This document shows positions 1-8,877 of a DNA stretch of 64,000 bases, one piece after another. The notes beneath the pieces were generated by a model. The model had not been told where the DNA came from, searched no databases, and worked only from the letters and a program-made list of their open reading frames with translations. Numbering within the stretch: position 1 is the first letter of the stretch; each line of letters begins with the position of its first letter. Both the position numbers and the translations under genes were made by a program. This stretch comes from Haemophilus haemolyticus_L. GTDB lineage: Bacteria; Pseudomonadota; Gammaproteobacteria; Enterobacterales; Pasteurellaceae. The stretch is from positions 178,135 to 242,134 of the forward strand of contig NZ_QQGY01000002.1 of assembly GCF_003490595.1 (NCBI RefSeq). The letters are read 5' to 3'.

Positions 1-560
1 TCATCAAAACTGCACCAGGTAGTTCTATTGTTTCTTCTATCTTCTTTATGTTATTACCAGATCAAGTGCTTGTTTATGGTGACTGTGCGGTAAACCCAGA
101 TCCAACTGCAGAACAACTTGCTGAAATCGCAATTCAATCTGCGGATTCTGCGAAAGCATTTGGTATTGATCCAAAAGTCGCGATGATTTCTTACTCAACA
201 GGTACATCTGGTAGCGGTGCTGATGTAGAAAAAGTGAAAGAAGCAACTCGTATTGCGAAAGAAAAACGTCCTGATTTATTAATCGATGGTCCATTACAAT
301 ACGATGCGGCTGTGATGGAAGATGTGGCTCGCTCTAAAGCACCAAATTCACCAGTAGCAGGTAAAGCAACAGTATTCGTATTCCCTGACTTGAACACTGG
401 CAACACTACTTACAAAGCAGTACAACGTTCTGCAGATTTAGTGTCTATTGGTCCAATGCTTCAAGGTATGCGCAAACCAGTCAATGACTTATCTCGTGGT
501 GCCTTAGTTGATGATATTGTGTACACAATTGCCTTAACCGCAATTCAAGCGACACAATAG
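1..560 (+). CDS. pta: Phosphate acetyltransferase, C-terminal part (5' end outside window)
   Basis: The reading frame is open from the window edge (first full codon at base 3) to a TAG at 558-560, giving 186 residues. The sequence matches the catalytic C-terminal domain of bacterial Pta, which interconverts acetyl-CoA and acetyl phosphate in the Pta-AckA overflow pathway. Recognisable family segments are SYSTGTSGSG (CoA/phosphate-binding region), LLIDGPLQYDAA, FPDLNTGNTTYKAVQR, and GPMLQGMRKPVNDLSRG near the end. Full-length Haemophilus Pta is about 710 residues, so about three quarters of the gene lies upstream. The gene ends in an inverted uptake-sequence terminator shared with smrB. The identity is firm. 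Confidence 0.96.
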   Translation, partial: IKTAPGSSIVSSIFFMLLPDQVLVYGDCAVNPDPTAEQLAEIAIQSADSAKAFGIDPKVAMISYSTGTSGSGADVEKVKEATRIAKEKRPDLLIDGPLQYDAAVMEDVARSKAPNSPVAGKATVFVFPDLNTGNTTYKAVQRSADLVSIGPMLQGMRKPVNDLSRGALVDDIVYTIALTAIQATQ

Positions 561-582
561 TTCAAGTAAAAACATAAAAGAA

Positions 583-627
583 AATACCGCACTTTGCCAC
601 TGGCAGTAGAAGTGCGGTATTTTTTTA
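583..627. terminator. Inverted uptake-sequence terminator between pta and smrB
   Basis: AATACCGCACTT (583-594) and AAGTGCGGTATT (610-621) form a 12-bp stem followed by a T run. The minus strand also has T-rich sequence after the stem, so it can end both convergent genes. The stem consists of two inverted copies of the Haemophilus uptake core. Confidence 0.9.
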
Positions 628-637
628 TAACGTTTTT

Positions 638-1141
638 TTACAAATCAACTAAAATCAAAATTGCGGCTTCACCGCCCCATTCTCTTGGCGCTTGATGTAA
701 TGCCCGTACTTTAGGATGCTGTACTAGCCAACGTGGAATTTGTTTTTTCAATGTAAAGGTGCCATAGCCCGTCATGATGCTGGCACAATCAACATGCTCA
801 TTTTCACAAGCCAGTAAAAGTGCGGCTAATTCTAGCTTAGCTTGTTCACGGGTTAAACCATGTAAATCTAAAAACAATTCTGGCGAAAAATCTCCACGAC
901 GAAGTTGTTTTAATAAATGGGAATCTTCCCCATCACGTAAATATTTCACAATACCATCATGCTCATTCAGTAACGGCTCATATTCATCAGAAAAATAGAA
1001 TAATGTATCTTCTTTCGCTCGTAATTCTTTCAATTCTATTTTTTTCTGATCACGTTTTTGGCGGGGGGCAACAAAAGTATCTTGTTTAATTGGCTTAATG
1101 CCTTTAGTTTCCGCACGGAATAAATCAAATTCGTCTTGCAT
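638..1141 (-). CDS. smrB: SmrB-type ribosome rescue nuclease (Smr domain)
   Basis: The product has 167 residues. The N-terminal half is charged and probably flexible; the C-terminal half is an Smr domain with the signature LDLHGL (about residue 91) and the glycine loop TGYG (about residue 124). E. coli SmrB (YfcN) is an endonuclease that cleaves mRNA between collided ribosomes so that rescue can proceed, acting in the cytoplasm on disomes. The gene is divergent from prmB with about 130 bp between starts, the usual gamma-proteobacterial arrangement. The start ATG at 1141 gives the typical family length. Assignment to SmrB rather than another Smr protein rests on length and neighbour. Confidence 0.9.
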   Translation of the reverse strand: MQDEFDLFRAETKGIKPIKQDTFVAPRQKRDQKKIELKELRAKEDTLFYFSDEYEPLLNEHDGIVKYLRDGEDSHLLKQLRRGDFSPELFLDLHGLTREQAKLELAALLLACENEHVDCASIMTGYGTFTLKKQIPRWLVQHPKVRALHQAPREWGGEAAILILVDL

Positions 1142-1270
1142 TTTTTCTCATTAATTTCAAATTTTGCGTATCATATCATAGTTCTACATTCTCATCTGTG
1201 GTATAACTACGCCAAATTTTCATATCGAATTTTATGCTAACTTTTCTACTCACTTTTATGGAGAAATGCG

Positions 1271-2215
1271 ATGGAAACCTCACATAACCAAGAATTAGTT
1301 GCAACTATCTTGGAAGATAATGTTGCAAACGAACTGCAAACCATCCAAGATTTTCTGCGTTGGACGTATAGCATTCTCAATCGATCTGATATTTACTTCG
1401 GGCAAGGGCACGATAATCCTTGGGATGAAAGCCTGCAACTCGTTTTAAGTGGCTTACATTTACCCATTGATTTACCTACCGAATTATTTAACAGTCGATT
1501 AACCCCATCTGAAAAAGAAACCTTAGTTCAACTTGTATTAACCCGAATCGAACAACGCGTACCGGTGGCATATTTAACAAATAGCGCTTGGTTCTGTGGT
1601 CACGAATTTTATGTAGATGAACGAACTATTATTCCGCGTTCTCCAATTAGTGCGTTAATTCAAGATCGCTTTGAAGATTTAATTTCACAAGAACCAAATC
1701 ATATTCTCGATCTATGCACAGGCAGCGGTTGTATTGCCATTGCTTGTGCTTATGCTTTCCCGAATGCGGAAGTAGATGCGGTAGATTTATCGGTTGATGC
1801 ACTTAATGTCGCGGAGATCAATATTTCACGCCATCAATTAGAACATCGCGTATTCCCGATTCAGTCAAACTTATTTGAAAATATTTTAGGACAAAAATAC
1901 GATCTTATCGTGACCAATCCACCTTATGTGGATGAAGAAGATCTCGCCGATATGCCAGAAGAATTCCATTTTGAACCAGAGTTAGCCTTAGGTTCTGGCC
2001 ATGATGGCTTAAACATTACCAAACAAATTTTAAAACAAGCGCCAGATTACTTAACCGAAAATGGCTTGTTGGTGTGTGAAGTGGGCAATAGCATGGTGAG
2101 CTTAATTGAGCAATATCCAGATGTACCATTTGAATGGGTAGAACTTAAAAATGGCGGGCTAGGCGTATTTGCTATTCAGCGTAAAGATTTAGTGAAATAT
2201 CACGATCTGTTTTAA
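1271..2215 (+). CDS. prmB: Ribosomal protein uL3 glutamine methyltransferase
   Basis: The product has 314 residues. It has a helical N-terminal domain and a class I methyltransferase domain with SAM motif LDLCTGSGCIAIACA (about residues 153-167) and the glutamine-binding NPPYV motif (about 218-222). This is the PrmB/HemK family, which N5-methylates the glutamine of a ribosomal protein. The N-terminal region (TIQDFLRW) and the downstream sequence EEDLADMPEEFHFEPELALG are typical of PrmB rather than PrmC, which modifies release factors. A purine-rich GGAGAAA lies before the chosen ATG. The gene is transcribed away from smrB and is followed by an inverted uptake-sequence pair. Confidence 0.94.
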   Translation: METSHNQELVATILEDNVANELQTIQDFLRWTYSILNRSDIYFGQGHDNPWDESLQLVLSGLHLPIDLPTELFNSRLTPSEKETLVQLVLTRIEQRVPVAYLTNSAWFCGHEFYVDERTIIPRSPISALIQDRFEDLISQEPNHILDLCTGSGCIAIACAYAFPNAEVDAVDLSVDALNVAEINISRHQLEHRVFPIQSNLFENILGQKYDLIVTNPPYVDEEDLADMPEEFHFEPELALGSGHDGLNITKQILKQAPDYLTENGLLVCEVGNSMVSLIEQYPDVPFEWVELKNGGLGVFAIQRKDLVKYHDLF

Positions 2216-2220
2216 TCTTT

Positions 2221-2262
2221 CAAGTGCGGTAAAATTTTAATATCAATTTCAACCGCACTTAT
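2221..2262 (+). terminator. Inverted uptake-sequence pair after prmB
   Basis: AAGTGCGGT (2222-2230) pairs with ACCGCACTT (2252-2260), 9 bp. There is no good T run after the stem, so termination may be weak and the next gene could be partly co-transcribed. Confidence 0.55.
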
Positions 2263-2318
2263 AAAACTCATGGCGCTCGTTATTCAACGCGTGCTTTTCT
2301 TTTTTATCATTTGACTCT

Positions 2319-3395
2319 ATGAATTTACAAAAACTTTTACTTACTCGGCGTTTCTTTTCCACCCTTGCATTTTTTTCTGTGCAAACGGTATTTCTGATTT
2401 ATCTACAAAGTAAAGGATTGAGCAACAGCGAAATTGCCTTTTCCTTATCACTACTCTTTTTCTCAAACCAAGCCCTTTCCATTCTTGCTGGTATTTGGGG
2501 CGATCGTTATGGTTTAGCCAAAATAATGTTGCTCGGCTGTTTTTTAGATGTGATAGCCTATATTTTCTTTCTCGCGGCAGATAATTATTTATTACTTCTT
2601 ATTGCGACCACTTGTTTTGGTTTAGGTAGTTGCTTATTTGGAACCAACGCCAAAGCCTGTTTGCTTGTGCTGGCTGGGGATGAATACAAAGAAAAAACTC
2701 GCTTGCAAGGGAAATATCTAAAAGTGACCTCCATGTCATCCATGTTTGCGCCGCTTTTAGTCATCCCATTTATTAAATACGAACATATCGACTTGCTCAT
2801 TTGGGTCTGTTTTTCAATGGAAGCCATATTATTCACCTTAATGGTGAAACCTTTCTATCAAATTCAAACCCTACAAACGTTGGTAAAATTTCGCTTTACA
2901 CAAATCAAAGAAATTATTACAAAAGAATTTCTCATGGTGCATTTAATGCTATTTTTACCTCTTGCCATTGCGAGCTCTTTCTTTGTCATTTTCCCATTTT
3001 TATTTAACAATAAACTTGGCATGCCTGAACATTCACCGATAGCATTATTTGGCAATGGCTTACTCACCGTGCTATTACAAAGCTATTTTTCCCGAAAAAT
3101 TAATTTAACGATCAAACAAGCCGCATGGGTTGCCCCTCTGTTGGCTATTGGAATTATCGTGCCTTGGTTTATCACCTTACGTTATCTTTCCGTATTTTCC
3201 GCCTATGCCTATCTTGTCATTTTTACCGTCATTGAAGTGTATGCCCTCACGGCGATGGCAAACTTATTAGTAAAATTTGATAATGGCACCAATCGTGGCT
3301 TTATTTTTGGCGCATCAAGATTATTACTTTCTATCGCGACAGTGATCGTCATGAACTTGGTACCACATTTATTTTTATTGCAACAAGTGCATTAA
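2319..3395 (+). CDS. Major facilitator superfamily transporter, substrate unknown
   Basis: The product has 358 residues and is hydrophobic throughout, with roughly ten to twelve membrane segments. MFS motif A is present between the second and third segments (GIWGDRYGLAKIM, about residue 66), followed by FLDVIAYIFFLA. At 358 residues it is a little short for a 12-helix MFS protein. Nothing in the sequence identifies the substrate. Drug, sugar-phosphate or metabolite export are all possible. No strong ribosome-binding site is seen before the ATG. It stands alone between prmB and a small membrane protein gene, so context gives no clear function. Confidence 0.8.
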   Translation: MNLQKLLLTRRFFSTLAFFSVQTVFLIYLQSKGLSNSEIAFSLSLLFFSNQALSILAGIWGDRYGLAKIMLLGCFLDVIAYIFFLAADNYLLLLIATTCFGLGSCLFGTNAKACLLVLAGDEYKEKTRLQGKYLKVTSMSSMFAPLLVIPFIKYEHIDLLIWVCFSMEAILFTLMVKPFYQIQTLQTLVKFRFTQIKEIITKEFLMVHLMLFLPLAIASSFFVIFPFLFNNKLGMPEHSPIALFGNGLLTVLLQSYFSRKINLTIKQAAWVAPLLAIGIIVPWFITLRYLSVFSAYAYLVIFTVIEVYALTAMANLLVKFDNGTNRGFIFGASRLLLSIATVIVMNLVPHLFLLQQVH

Positions 3396-3494
3396 TCAAA
3401 TAGCACAATACACCTTTATACATAAATAAATTGCTCTTATTTACGATGTAAGTTAGACTGAGGAACGCTATAAATTCAAGAATAAGGAGATACC

Positions 3495-3887
3495 ATGTCA
3501 TTTTTAGCTAAGACCCTCGGTGGATTATCAAAAGCTTACTATACTCGACAATTTCTATTTGGTTTAATATTCTTTATATCTATAGTTGCTATAAGCTATA
3601 ACGGATATAATTACACTGGGAATACATCCATTCTTGTAACAAATGTAATCCTAGGATTAATCTGCTTATTATTATATCCTTATTCTCGATTCGTTTATGA
3701 AAGTATTATCGAATATATTTTAGGTGATAATGTTTTTTTCGTTAATGCACCTTTAATGCTTGTAACAAAACTAATCACAATGGCGATTTGTTTCATATTC
3801 TCAATTTTTATTGCACCAATTGGCTTAATATATCTTTATTTTTATCATTCAAAACAAGAAAAACTTCAAAATCAGAATGAACAATAA
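3495..3887 (+). CDS. Small integral membrane protein of unknown function
   Basis: The product has 130 residues and I do not recognise a family. An excellent ribosome-binding site (AAGGAGATACC then ATG) supports translation. Three or four hydrophobic segments are visible: about residues 20-40 (FLFGLIFFISIVAIS), 45-65 (ILVTNVILGLICLLLYP) and 88-118 (LVTKLITMAICFIFS then FIAPIGLIYLYFY). The C-terminus is short, charged and rich in Q, N and K, and probably cytoplasmic. A hairpin terminator follows the stop codon directly, so the gene is probably monocistronic. Confidence 0.7.
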   Translation: MSFLAKTLGGLSKAYYTRQFLFGLIFFISIVAISYNGYNYTGNTSILVTNVILGLICLLLYPYSRFVYESIIEYILGDNVFFVNAPLMLVTKLITMAICFIFSIFIAPIGLIYLYFYHSKQEKLQNQNEQ

Positions 3888-3894
3888 GAGTAAG

Positions 3895-3920
3895 AAAGGA
3901 CGTTTAACGTCCTTTTCTCT
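3895..3920. terminator. Hairpin terminator between the small membrane protein gene and cysB
   Basis: AAAGGACG and CGTCCTTT form a compact hairpin followed by TTCTCT on the plus strand. The cysB stop lies about 25 bp further on, so the element probably serves the rightward gene and may also serve cysB. Confidence 0.75.
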
Positions 3921-3943
3921 ATCACTTAATTTCAACAATTAAT

Positions 3944-4915
3944 TTATCTAACGTCTAATTTCACGTTATCAAATAATTTTTTCACTGAATTATTATCACG
4001 CAAACGCTCGGCTTTTTCCACGACGCTACGAGTTAAGTGCGGTGAAAAATATTCCATGAAATCGTACATATAATTACGTAAGAACGTGCTATGTTTAAAT
4101 GCAATATTCGTCATACTCGGGCGGAATAAATGACTTGCATCAATCGCCACAAGATCTGTATCTGATGGCGTATGAGCCATAGATGCCATAATGCCCACCC
4201 CTAAGCCTAAGCGCACATAAGTCTTAATGATATCGGCATCCGTAGCCGTAAAGACTATATTCGGCAAAATTCCTGCGCTATTAAATGCATAATCTAAATC
4301 AGAAACACCTGTAAAACCAAAAGTGTAGGTTACAAGTGGATATTTACCTAATTCCTCAATCGTCAATTCTTTCACTTTGGCAAGTGGATGTTCTGGCGTA
4401 ACAATCACTGCACGATTCCACCAATAGCATGGAATCTGAACCAAATCATCAAATAAATAAGGCGCTTCGGTAGTAATCGCCAAATCCACCTCTCCCGACA
4501 TTAATGCATCATGAATTTGTGTTGGCGAACCTTGGTGAATATGCAAACTCACATCAGGATATTTTTTAGAAAAACGTTCAATCACGCTTGGCAGCATATA
4601 ACGTGCCTGAGTATTTGTCGTCGCAATACGTAATACACCGTGATTCGGCTGAGTATATTCATCGGCAACGGCACGGATACCTTGCGCTTTAACAAGTAAC
4701 TCGCGTGCAATCGAAATAATCTTTTTCCCAGCTGGCGTAATTGATTTTATATGCTTGCCATGACGCTCAAAAATTTCTAGACCTAATTCATCTTCCAGCA
4801 ACCGCACTTGCTTACTAATTCCAGGCTGTGATGTATAAAGCGCATTAGCCGCTTCAGTTACATTTAAATTATGGTTAGCAATTTCAACAATATAGCGAAG
4901 TTGCTGCATTTTCAT
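3944..4915 (-). CDS. cysB: CysB, LysR-type regulator of sulfur assimilation
   Basis: The product has 323 residues, close to E. coli CysB (324). The N-terminal LysR winged helix-turn-helix (about 1-60) reads VTEAANALYTSQPGISKQVR followed by LLEDELGLEIFERHGK, and a periplasmic-binding-like effector domain follows (about 90-300). CysB activates cysteine biosynthesis and sulfate/thiosulfate uptake genes in response to N-acetylserine and is antagonised by sulfide. TTNTQARYMLP and GSPTQI in the effector domain are characteristic of CysB and Cbl. Length and a conserved start favour CysB over Cbl. The gene lies 11 bp downstream of rluB on the same strand and is probably co-transcribed with it. Confidence 0.92.
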   Translation of the reverse strand: MKMQQLRYIVEIANHNLNVTEAANALYTSQPGISKQVRLLEDELGLEIFERHGKHIKSITPAGKKIISIARELLVKAQGIRAVADEYTQPNHGVLRIATTNTQARYMLPSVIERFSKKYPDVSLHIHQGSPTQIHDALMSGEVDLAITTEAPYLFDDLVQIPCYWWNRAVIVTPEHPLAKVKELTIEELGKYPLVTYTFGFTGVSDLDYAFNSAGILPNIVFTATDADIIKTYVRLGLGVGIMASMAHTPSDTDLVAIDASHLFRPSMTNIAFKHSTFLRNYMYDFMEYFSPHLTRSVVEKAERLRDNNSVKKLFDNVKLDVR

Positions 4916-4926
4916 AAAAAAATTCC

Positions 4927-6000
4927 TTATTTTTTATAACGTTTGCTAAGTTCAGAATAACGTTTTACCGCTTTACGAATTTGTCCTGATTTTGGACGAC
5001 GACGTGGCTGTGTAACGTCTAATTTCGTTTCAGTCTCAGCCGGTAATCCCACCAGTTCACGCAAGTAATTGACATTTTCAAGATCCATTTCTTCCCAGCC
5101 ACCACGAGGCAAACCTTTCATCAGTTTGATATTTCCGTAACGAATACGAATCAAGCGGCTGACTTGAATCCCTTGAGATTCCCATAAACGGCGCACCTCA
5201 CGATTACGTCCTTCCATCAAGGTTACGTCATACCATTGGTTAATACCCACTCCACCTGTAAATTTAATTTCTTTAAAGTTGGCTGGGCCATCTTCAAGCT
5301 GAACGCCCTTACGTAAACGCGCTAACATTGCGTCATCCACTTGACCAAATACACGCACGGAATATTCACGTTCCACTTCACGGCTTGGGTGCATTAAGCG
5401 ATTTGCTAATTCGCCATCAGTGGTAAAAAGCAACAAACCCGATGTATTAATATCTAAACGCCCCACCGCAATCCAACGAGAGCCTGTTAAACGCGGCAAA
5501 CGATCAAACACTGTGGCACGCCCTTCTGGGTCGCTACGAGTACAAAGTTCACCTTCAGGTTTGTAATACATTAACACGCGGCAAATTTCTTTTTGTGCGT
5601 GGCTAAGATTTATGATTTGACCATCAATACGCACTTTCACGCCAGAATGTACGTCAATACGATCGCCTAAAGTCGCAATTTTACCCTCTACGCTCACTCG
5701 GCCTTCGGCAATCATTGTTTCAATTTCACGACGAGAGCCTTGTCCAGCACGCGCTAAAACTTTCTGTAATTTTTCGCCCTCTGCTTTCGGTTGATTCGAG
5801 GCTTTTACAACAGGTTTCGCTTTTGGCTTAGATAAAAATTTGTTGTCAGAATTAACCGCACTTTTTTTCGTATTTGCTATTTCTGCGCGTGCAGTACGAG
5901 ACACTGAACGTCTATCATTTTTAGCTGAAAAATCACTTTTCTTTGCTGAATCTTTGGAAAAGTGCGGTTGTCTTTGAGTTTGTTTTTGACTAGGTTTCAT
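4927..6000 (-). CDS. rluB: 23S rRNA pseudouridine synthase RluB
   Basis: The product has 357 residues. It starts with a basic, low-complexity tail (about 1-75), then an S4 RNA-binding domain (EKLQKVLARAGQGSRREIE, about 77-95), then the RsuA-family catalytic domain with GRLDINTSGLLLFTTDG (about 181-197, catalytic Asp in GRLD) and EGRNREVRRLWES. RluB isomerises one uridine near the peptidyl-transferase centre of 23S rRNA. The C-terminal end is again very basic. RluB and RluE/RluF are similar; the S4 domain and tails favour RluB. It leads a probable rluB-cysB pair. Confidence 0.92.
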   Translation of the reverse strand: MKPSQKQTQRQPHFSKDSAKKSDFSAKNDRRSVSRTARAEIANTKKSAVNSDNKFLSKPKAKPVVKASNQPKAEGEKLQKVLARAGQGSRREIETMIAEGRVSVEGKIATLGDRIDVHSGVKVRIDGQIINLSHAQKEICRVLMYYKPEGELCTRSDPEGRATVFDRLPRLTGSRWIAVGRLDINTSGLLLFTTDGELANRLMHPSREVEREYSVRVFGQVDDAMLARLRKGVQLEDGPANFKEIKFTGGVGINQWYDVTLMEGRNREVRRLWESQGIQVSRLIRIRYGNIKLMKGLPRGGWEEMDLENVNYLRELVGLPAETETKLDVTQPRRRPKSGQIRKAVKRYSELSKRYKK

Positions 6001-6047
6001 TGTTTTCCTTAAATAATGGAAAGGTCGCTTTCACAAGCGTCTATAAG

Positions 6048-6671
6048 TTAAATAAAAGGAGCAGTACTTCCACTTCCTTCGCGCAAAATTACTGGTGATT
6101 CTTCCGTTAAATCCACCACTGTTGTAGGCTCTTGCCCTAAATATCCACCATGAATAATTAAATCGACTTGGTGCTCCAAACGATCTCGAATTTCCTCAGG
6201 ATCAGATTGCGTGGTATGTTCTTCACCTGGCAACATTAACGAACAAGATAAAATCGGCTCACCTAAGGCTGAAAGCAAATCTAAAGCGATTTTATTATCT
6301 GGTACGCGTAAACCAATAGTTTTACGTTTTGATGTCATTAAACGACGCGGTAATTCTTTCGTTGCAGTAAGAATAAAAGTATAACGCCCTGGCGTATTAT
6401 TTTTAATCAAACGATACGCAGTATTGCTCACCGTTGCATAAGTTGAAAGTTCCGACAAATCACTACACACCAACGTAAAATTATGTCCTTCAGGCAATTT
6501 ACGAATCGCCACAATGCGATCCATTGCATGTTTATCGCCCATCATACAACCCAAGGCATATCCCGAATCCGTCGGATACACAATCGCACCGCCTTTTTGT
6601 AAAATCTCTACGGCTTGATTAATCAAGCGCGCTTGTGGATTTTCAGGGTGGATATAGAAAAATTGGCTCAT
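6048..6671 (-). CDS. yciO: YciO-type Sua5/YrdC-domain protein
   Basis: The product has 207 residues, the length of E. coli YciO (206). It is a single YrdC/Sua5 domain. KGGAIVYPTDSGYALGC (about 29-45), the KLPEGHNFTLVCSDL region and GLRVPDN are the nucleotide/RNA-binding family motifs. TsaC and Sua5 members make threonylcarbamoyl-AMP for tRNA t6A; YciO is a paralogue whose exact physiological role is less clear. The gene sits upstream of rluB on the same strand, as in other gamma-proteobacteria, with a 47-bp gap. I assign YciO rather than TsaC by neighbourhood and length. Confidence 0.87.
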   Translation of the reverse strand: MSQFFYIHPENPQARLINQAVEILQKGGAIVYPTDSGYALGCMMGDKHAMDRIVAIRKLPEGHNFTLVCSDLSELSTYATVSNTAYRLIKNNTPGRYTFILTATKELPRRLMTSKRKTIGLRVPDNKIALDLLSALGEPILSCSLMLPGEEHTTQSDPEEIRDRLEHQVDLIIHGGYLGQEPTTVVDLTEESPVILREGSGSTAPFI

Positions 6672-6739
6672 GTGTTTCTTCCTTAAAAAGTGTGCGCTGA
6701 TTATAGCAGTTTTGCGCTCACTTTATAATGGCGAGCATA

Positions 6740-6777
6740 TAAAAATAAAGGCGTAGAGAATCAATCTACGCCTTGTC
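6740..6777 (-). terminator. Terminator of sucCD
   Basis: AAGGCGTAGA (6748-6757) and TCTACGCCTT (6765-6774) form a 10-bp stem. On the minus strand it is followed by TATTTTTAT, and it lies directly after the sucD stop. Confidence 0.85.
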
Positions 6778-6791
6778 AAACTAAAGTGCGG

Positions 6792-7673
6792 TTAATTTTT
6801 AGATGATTTTAATACCTTTCTCAAGGCTGCACCAATTTCAGCGAGACTTTTTACACAGGTCACACCTGCAGCCTCAAGTGCTGCAATTTTTTCTGCGGCA
6901 GTGCCTTTTCCCCCACTAATAATGGCACCCGCATGCCCCATCCGTTTGCCTTTTGGCGCAGTGATACCCGCAATATAGGCAACCACGGGTTTAGTGACGT
7001 TATCTTTTATGAAGGTTGCCGCTTCTTCCTCTGCGGAACCGCCGATCTCGCCAATCATCACAATGGCTTCTGTTTCGGGATCTTGTTGAAATCTTTCAAG
7101 AATATCAATAAAACTAGAGCCTGGAATGGGATCTCCACCAATACCCACACAAGTCGATTGTCCAAAGCCTTCATCGGTGGTTTGTTTTACCGCTTCATAC
7201 GTTAAAGTACCAGAACGAGAAACAATCCCCACTTTGCCTTTTTTATGTATGTGTCCCGGCATGATGCCGATTTTACATTCATCAGGCGTAATCACGCCTG
7301 GGCAATTTGGCCCAATCATCACAACGCCTGTTTCATTTAATTTTTGTTTCACCTTAAGCATATCCAATGTAGGGATGCCCTCAGTAATGCAGACAATTAA
7401 CTGAATCCCTGCATCAATAGCTTCAATTATGGCATCTTTACAAAATGGTGCTGGCACATAAATGACTGTCGCTGTTGCCCCCGTATTTTCGACAGCTTCA
7501 CGAACTGTATTAAATACAGGTAAACCAAGATGCGTGGTTCCACCTTTATTTGGTGATACGCCACCGACTAATTGCGTTCCGTAGGCTAATGCTTGTTCGG
7601 AATGAAAAGTCCCTTGTCCACCAGTAAAACCTTGGCAAATCACTTTGGTATTTTTATCAATTAAAATCGCCAT
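6792..7673 (-). CDS. sucD: Succinyl-CoA synthetase alpha subunit
   Basis: The product has 293 residues. It has an N-terminal CoA-binding Rossmann domain (VICQGFTGGQGTFHSEQAL, about 11-29) and a C-terminal ligase domain with GIGGDPIPGSSF and the phospho-histidine segment GHAGAIISGG (about 245-254). With SucB-type beta subunit SucC it makes succinyl-CoA synthetase, converting succinyl-CoA to succinate with substrate-level phosphorylation in the cytoplasm. Its start codon overlaps the sucC stop (TAATG), so the two are translationally coupled. H. influenzae is known to have an incomplete citric acid cycle, in which this step joins 2-oxoglutarate and succinate metabolism. Confidence 0.97.
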   Translation of the reverse strand: MAILIDKNTKVICQGFTGGQGTFHSEQALAYGTQLVGGVSPNKGGTTHLGLPVFNTVREAVENTGATATVIYVPAPFCKDAIIEAIDAGIQLIVCITEGIPTLDMLKVKQKLNETGVVMIGPNCPGVITPDECKIGIMPGHIHKKGKVGIVSRSGTLTYEAVKQTTDEGFGQSTCVGIGGDPIPGSSFIDILERFQQDPETEAIVMIGEIGGSAEEEAATFIKDNVTKPVVAYIAGITAPKGKRMGHAGAIISGGKGTAAEKIAALEAAGVTCVKSLAEIGAALRKVLKSSKN

Positions 7674-8842
7674 TAGTGTTCTCCTTTTGCTGCATTCACT
7701 GCTAATTCTGCGGCTTGTTGTAAACTGTGTGCGGTAAGAATATTAACGTCGCTTTCCGCTAAAATTTGGCGACCGATTTCAGCATTCGTTCCTTCTAATC
7801 GCACAACCACAGGCACTCTCACGCCCACTTCATTTACTGCAGCAATCACGCCTTCAGCAATCAAATCACAACGAACAATGCCACCAAAAATATTCACTAA
7901 AATCACTTTAACGGAAGGATCGGTTAAAATGATTTTGAACGCTTCAGCAACCCGCTCTTTCGTTGCACCACCACCGACATCAAGAAAATTCGCAGGCTTC
8001 CCACCATAGAGTTTCACAATATCCATGGTGCCCATTGCAAGCCCAGCCCCGTTTACCATACAACCAATATCGCCCTCTAAAGCCACATAGTTTAACTGGA
8101 ATTTTTCAGCTTCTGCTTCACGAGCATCATTTTGAGTTAAATCTTGCAGTGCCAATAAATCTTTATGGCGAAATAAAGCGTTATCATCAACAGATATTTT
8201 GGCATCGAGACAAACCAAATTGCCTTGTTTAGTGAGGACAAGCGGATTGACTTCCACTAAAGATAAATCTTTTTCTAAAAACAAACGAGATAAGCCCATA
8301 AAGATATCGGTAAACTGTTTGTTTTGCGCACCACTTAACCCTAATTTAAACGCCAATTCACGGCCTTGATAAGGCAATCCTCCAAATAAAGGATCAACGG
8401 TGACTTTGTGGAGTAAGTGCGGTGAATTTTGCGCGACTTCTTCAATATTCATTCCCCCAGCAGGAGAAGCAATAAACATAACTTTTTGAGAGGCGCGATC
8501 AACAACCGCACTTAAGTAAAATTCTTTATCAATATCGCAAGTTTCTTCAAAATAAATCTGGTTTACTGGCTGACCCAATTTATCCGTTTGAAAAGTGACT
8601 AAACGTTGTCCTAGCCATTTTTCTGCAAAAGATCTTGCTTCCTTTACATCGTGCACTAATTTAACGCCACCTGCTTTACCACGCCCCCCCGCATGAACTT
8701 GGCATTTCGCCGCCCACTTATCGCCTGAAAGTTGAGCCAGTACCAAATCGACTTCATCAACAGATTGACAGACCGCCCCATTTTTTACGGGTAATCCATA
8801 ATGCTCAAATAGTTGTTTTGCTTGGTATTCGTGTAAATTCAT
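7673..8842 (-). CDS. sucC: Succinyl-CoA synthetase beta subunit
   Basis: The product has 389 residues. It opens with MNLHEYQAKQLFEHYGLP, the start of an ATP-grasp domain (about 1-240) with the VHAGGRGKAGGVKL nucleotide loop (about 50-63), and ends with a C-terminal ligase/CoA domain containing NFLDVGGGATKERVAEAF and VNIFGGIVRCD. It supplies the nucleotide-binding half of succinyl-CoA synthetase. AAGGACG lies before the ATG. It overlaps sucD by one base and shares its terminator. The sucAB genes that normally precede it are not in the window: rlmM lies upstream instead. Confidence 0.97.
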   Translation of the reverse strand: MNLHEYQAKQLFEHYGLPVKNGAVCQSVDEVDLVLAQLSGDKWAAKCQVHAGGRGKAGGVKLVHDVKEARSFAEKWLGQRLVTFQTDKLGQPVNQIYFEETCDIDKEFYLSAVVDRASQKVMFIASPAGGMNIEEVAQNSPHLLHKVTVDPLFGGLPYQGRELAFKLGLSGAQNKQFTDIFMGLSRLFLEKDLSLVEVNPLVLTKQGNLVCLDAKISVDDNALFRHKDLLALQDLTQNDAREAEAEKFQLNYVALEGDIGCMVNGAGLAMGTMDIVKLYGGKPANFLDVGGGATKERVAEAFKIILTDPSVKVILVNIFGGIVRCDLIAEGVIAAVNEVGVRVPVVVRLEGTNAEIGRQILAESDVNILTAHSLQQAAELAVNAAKGEH

Positions 8843-8877
8843 TCGCGACGTCCTTTTTGGTTATGAAAACAATTCAC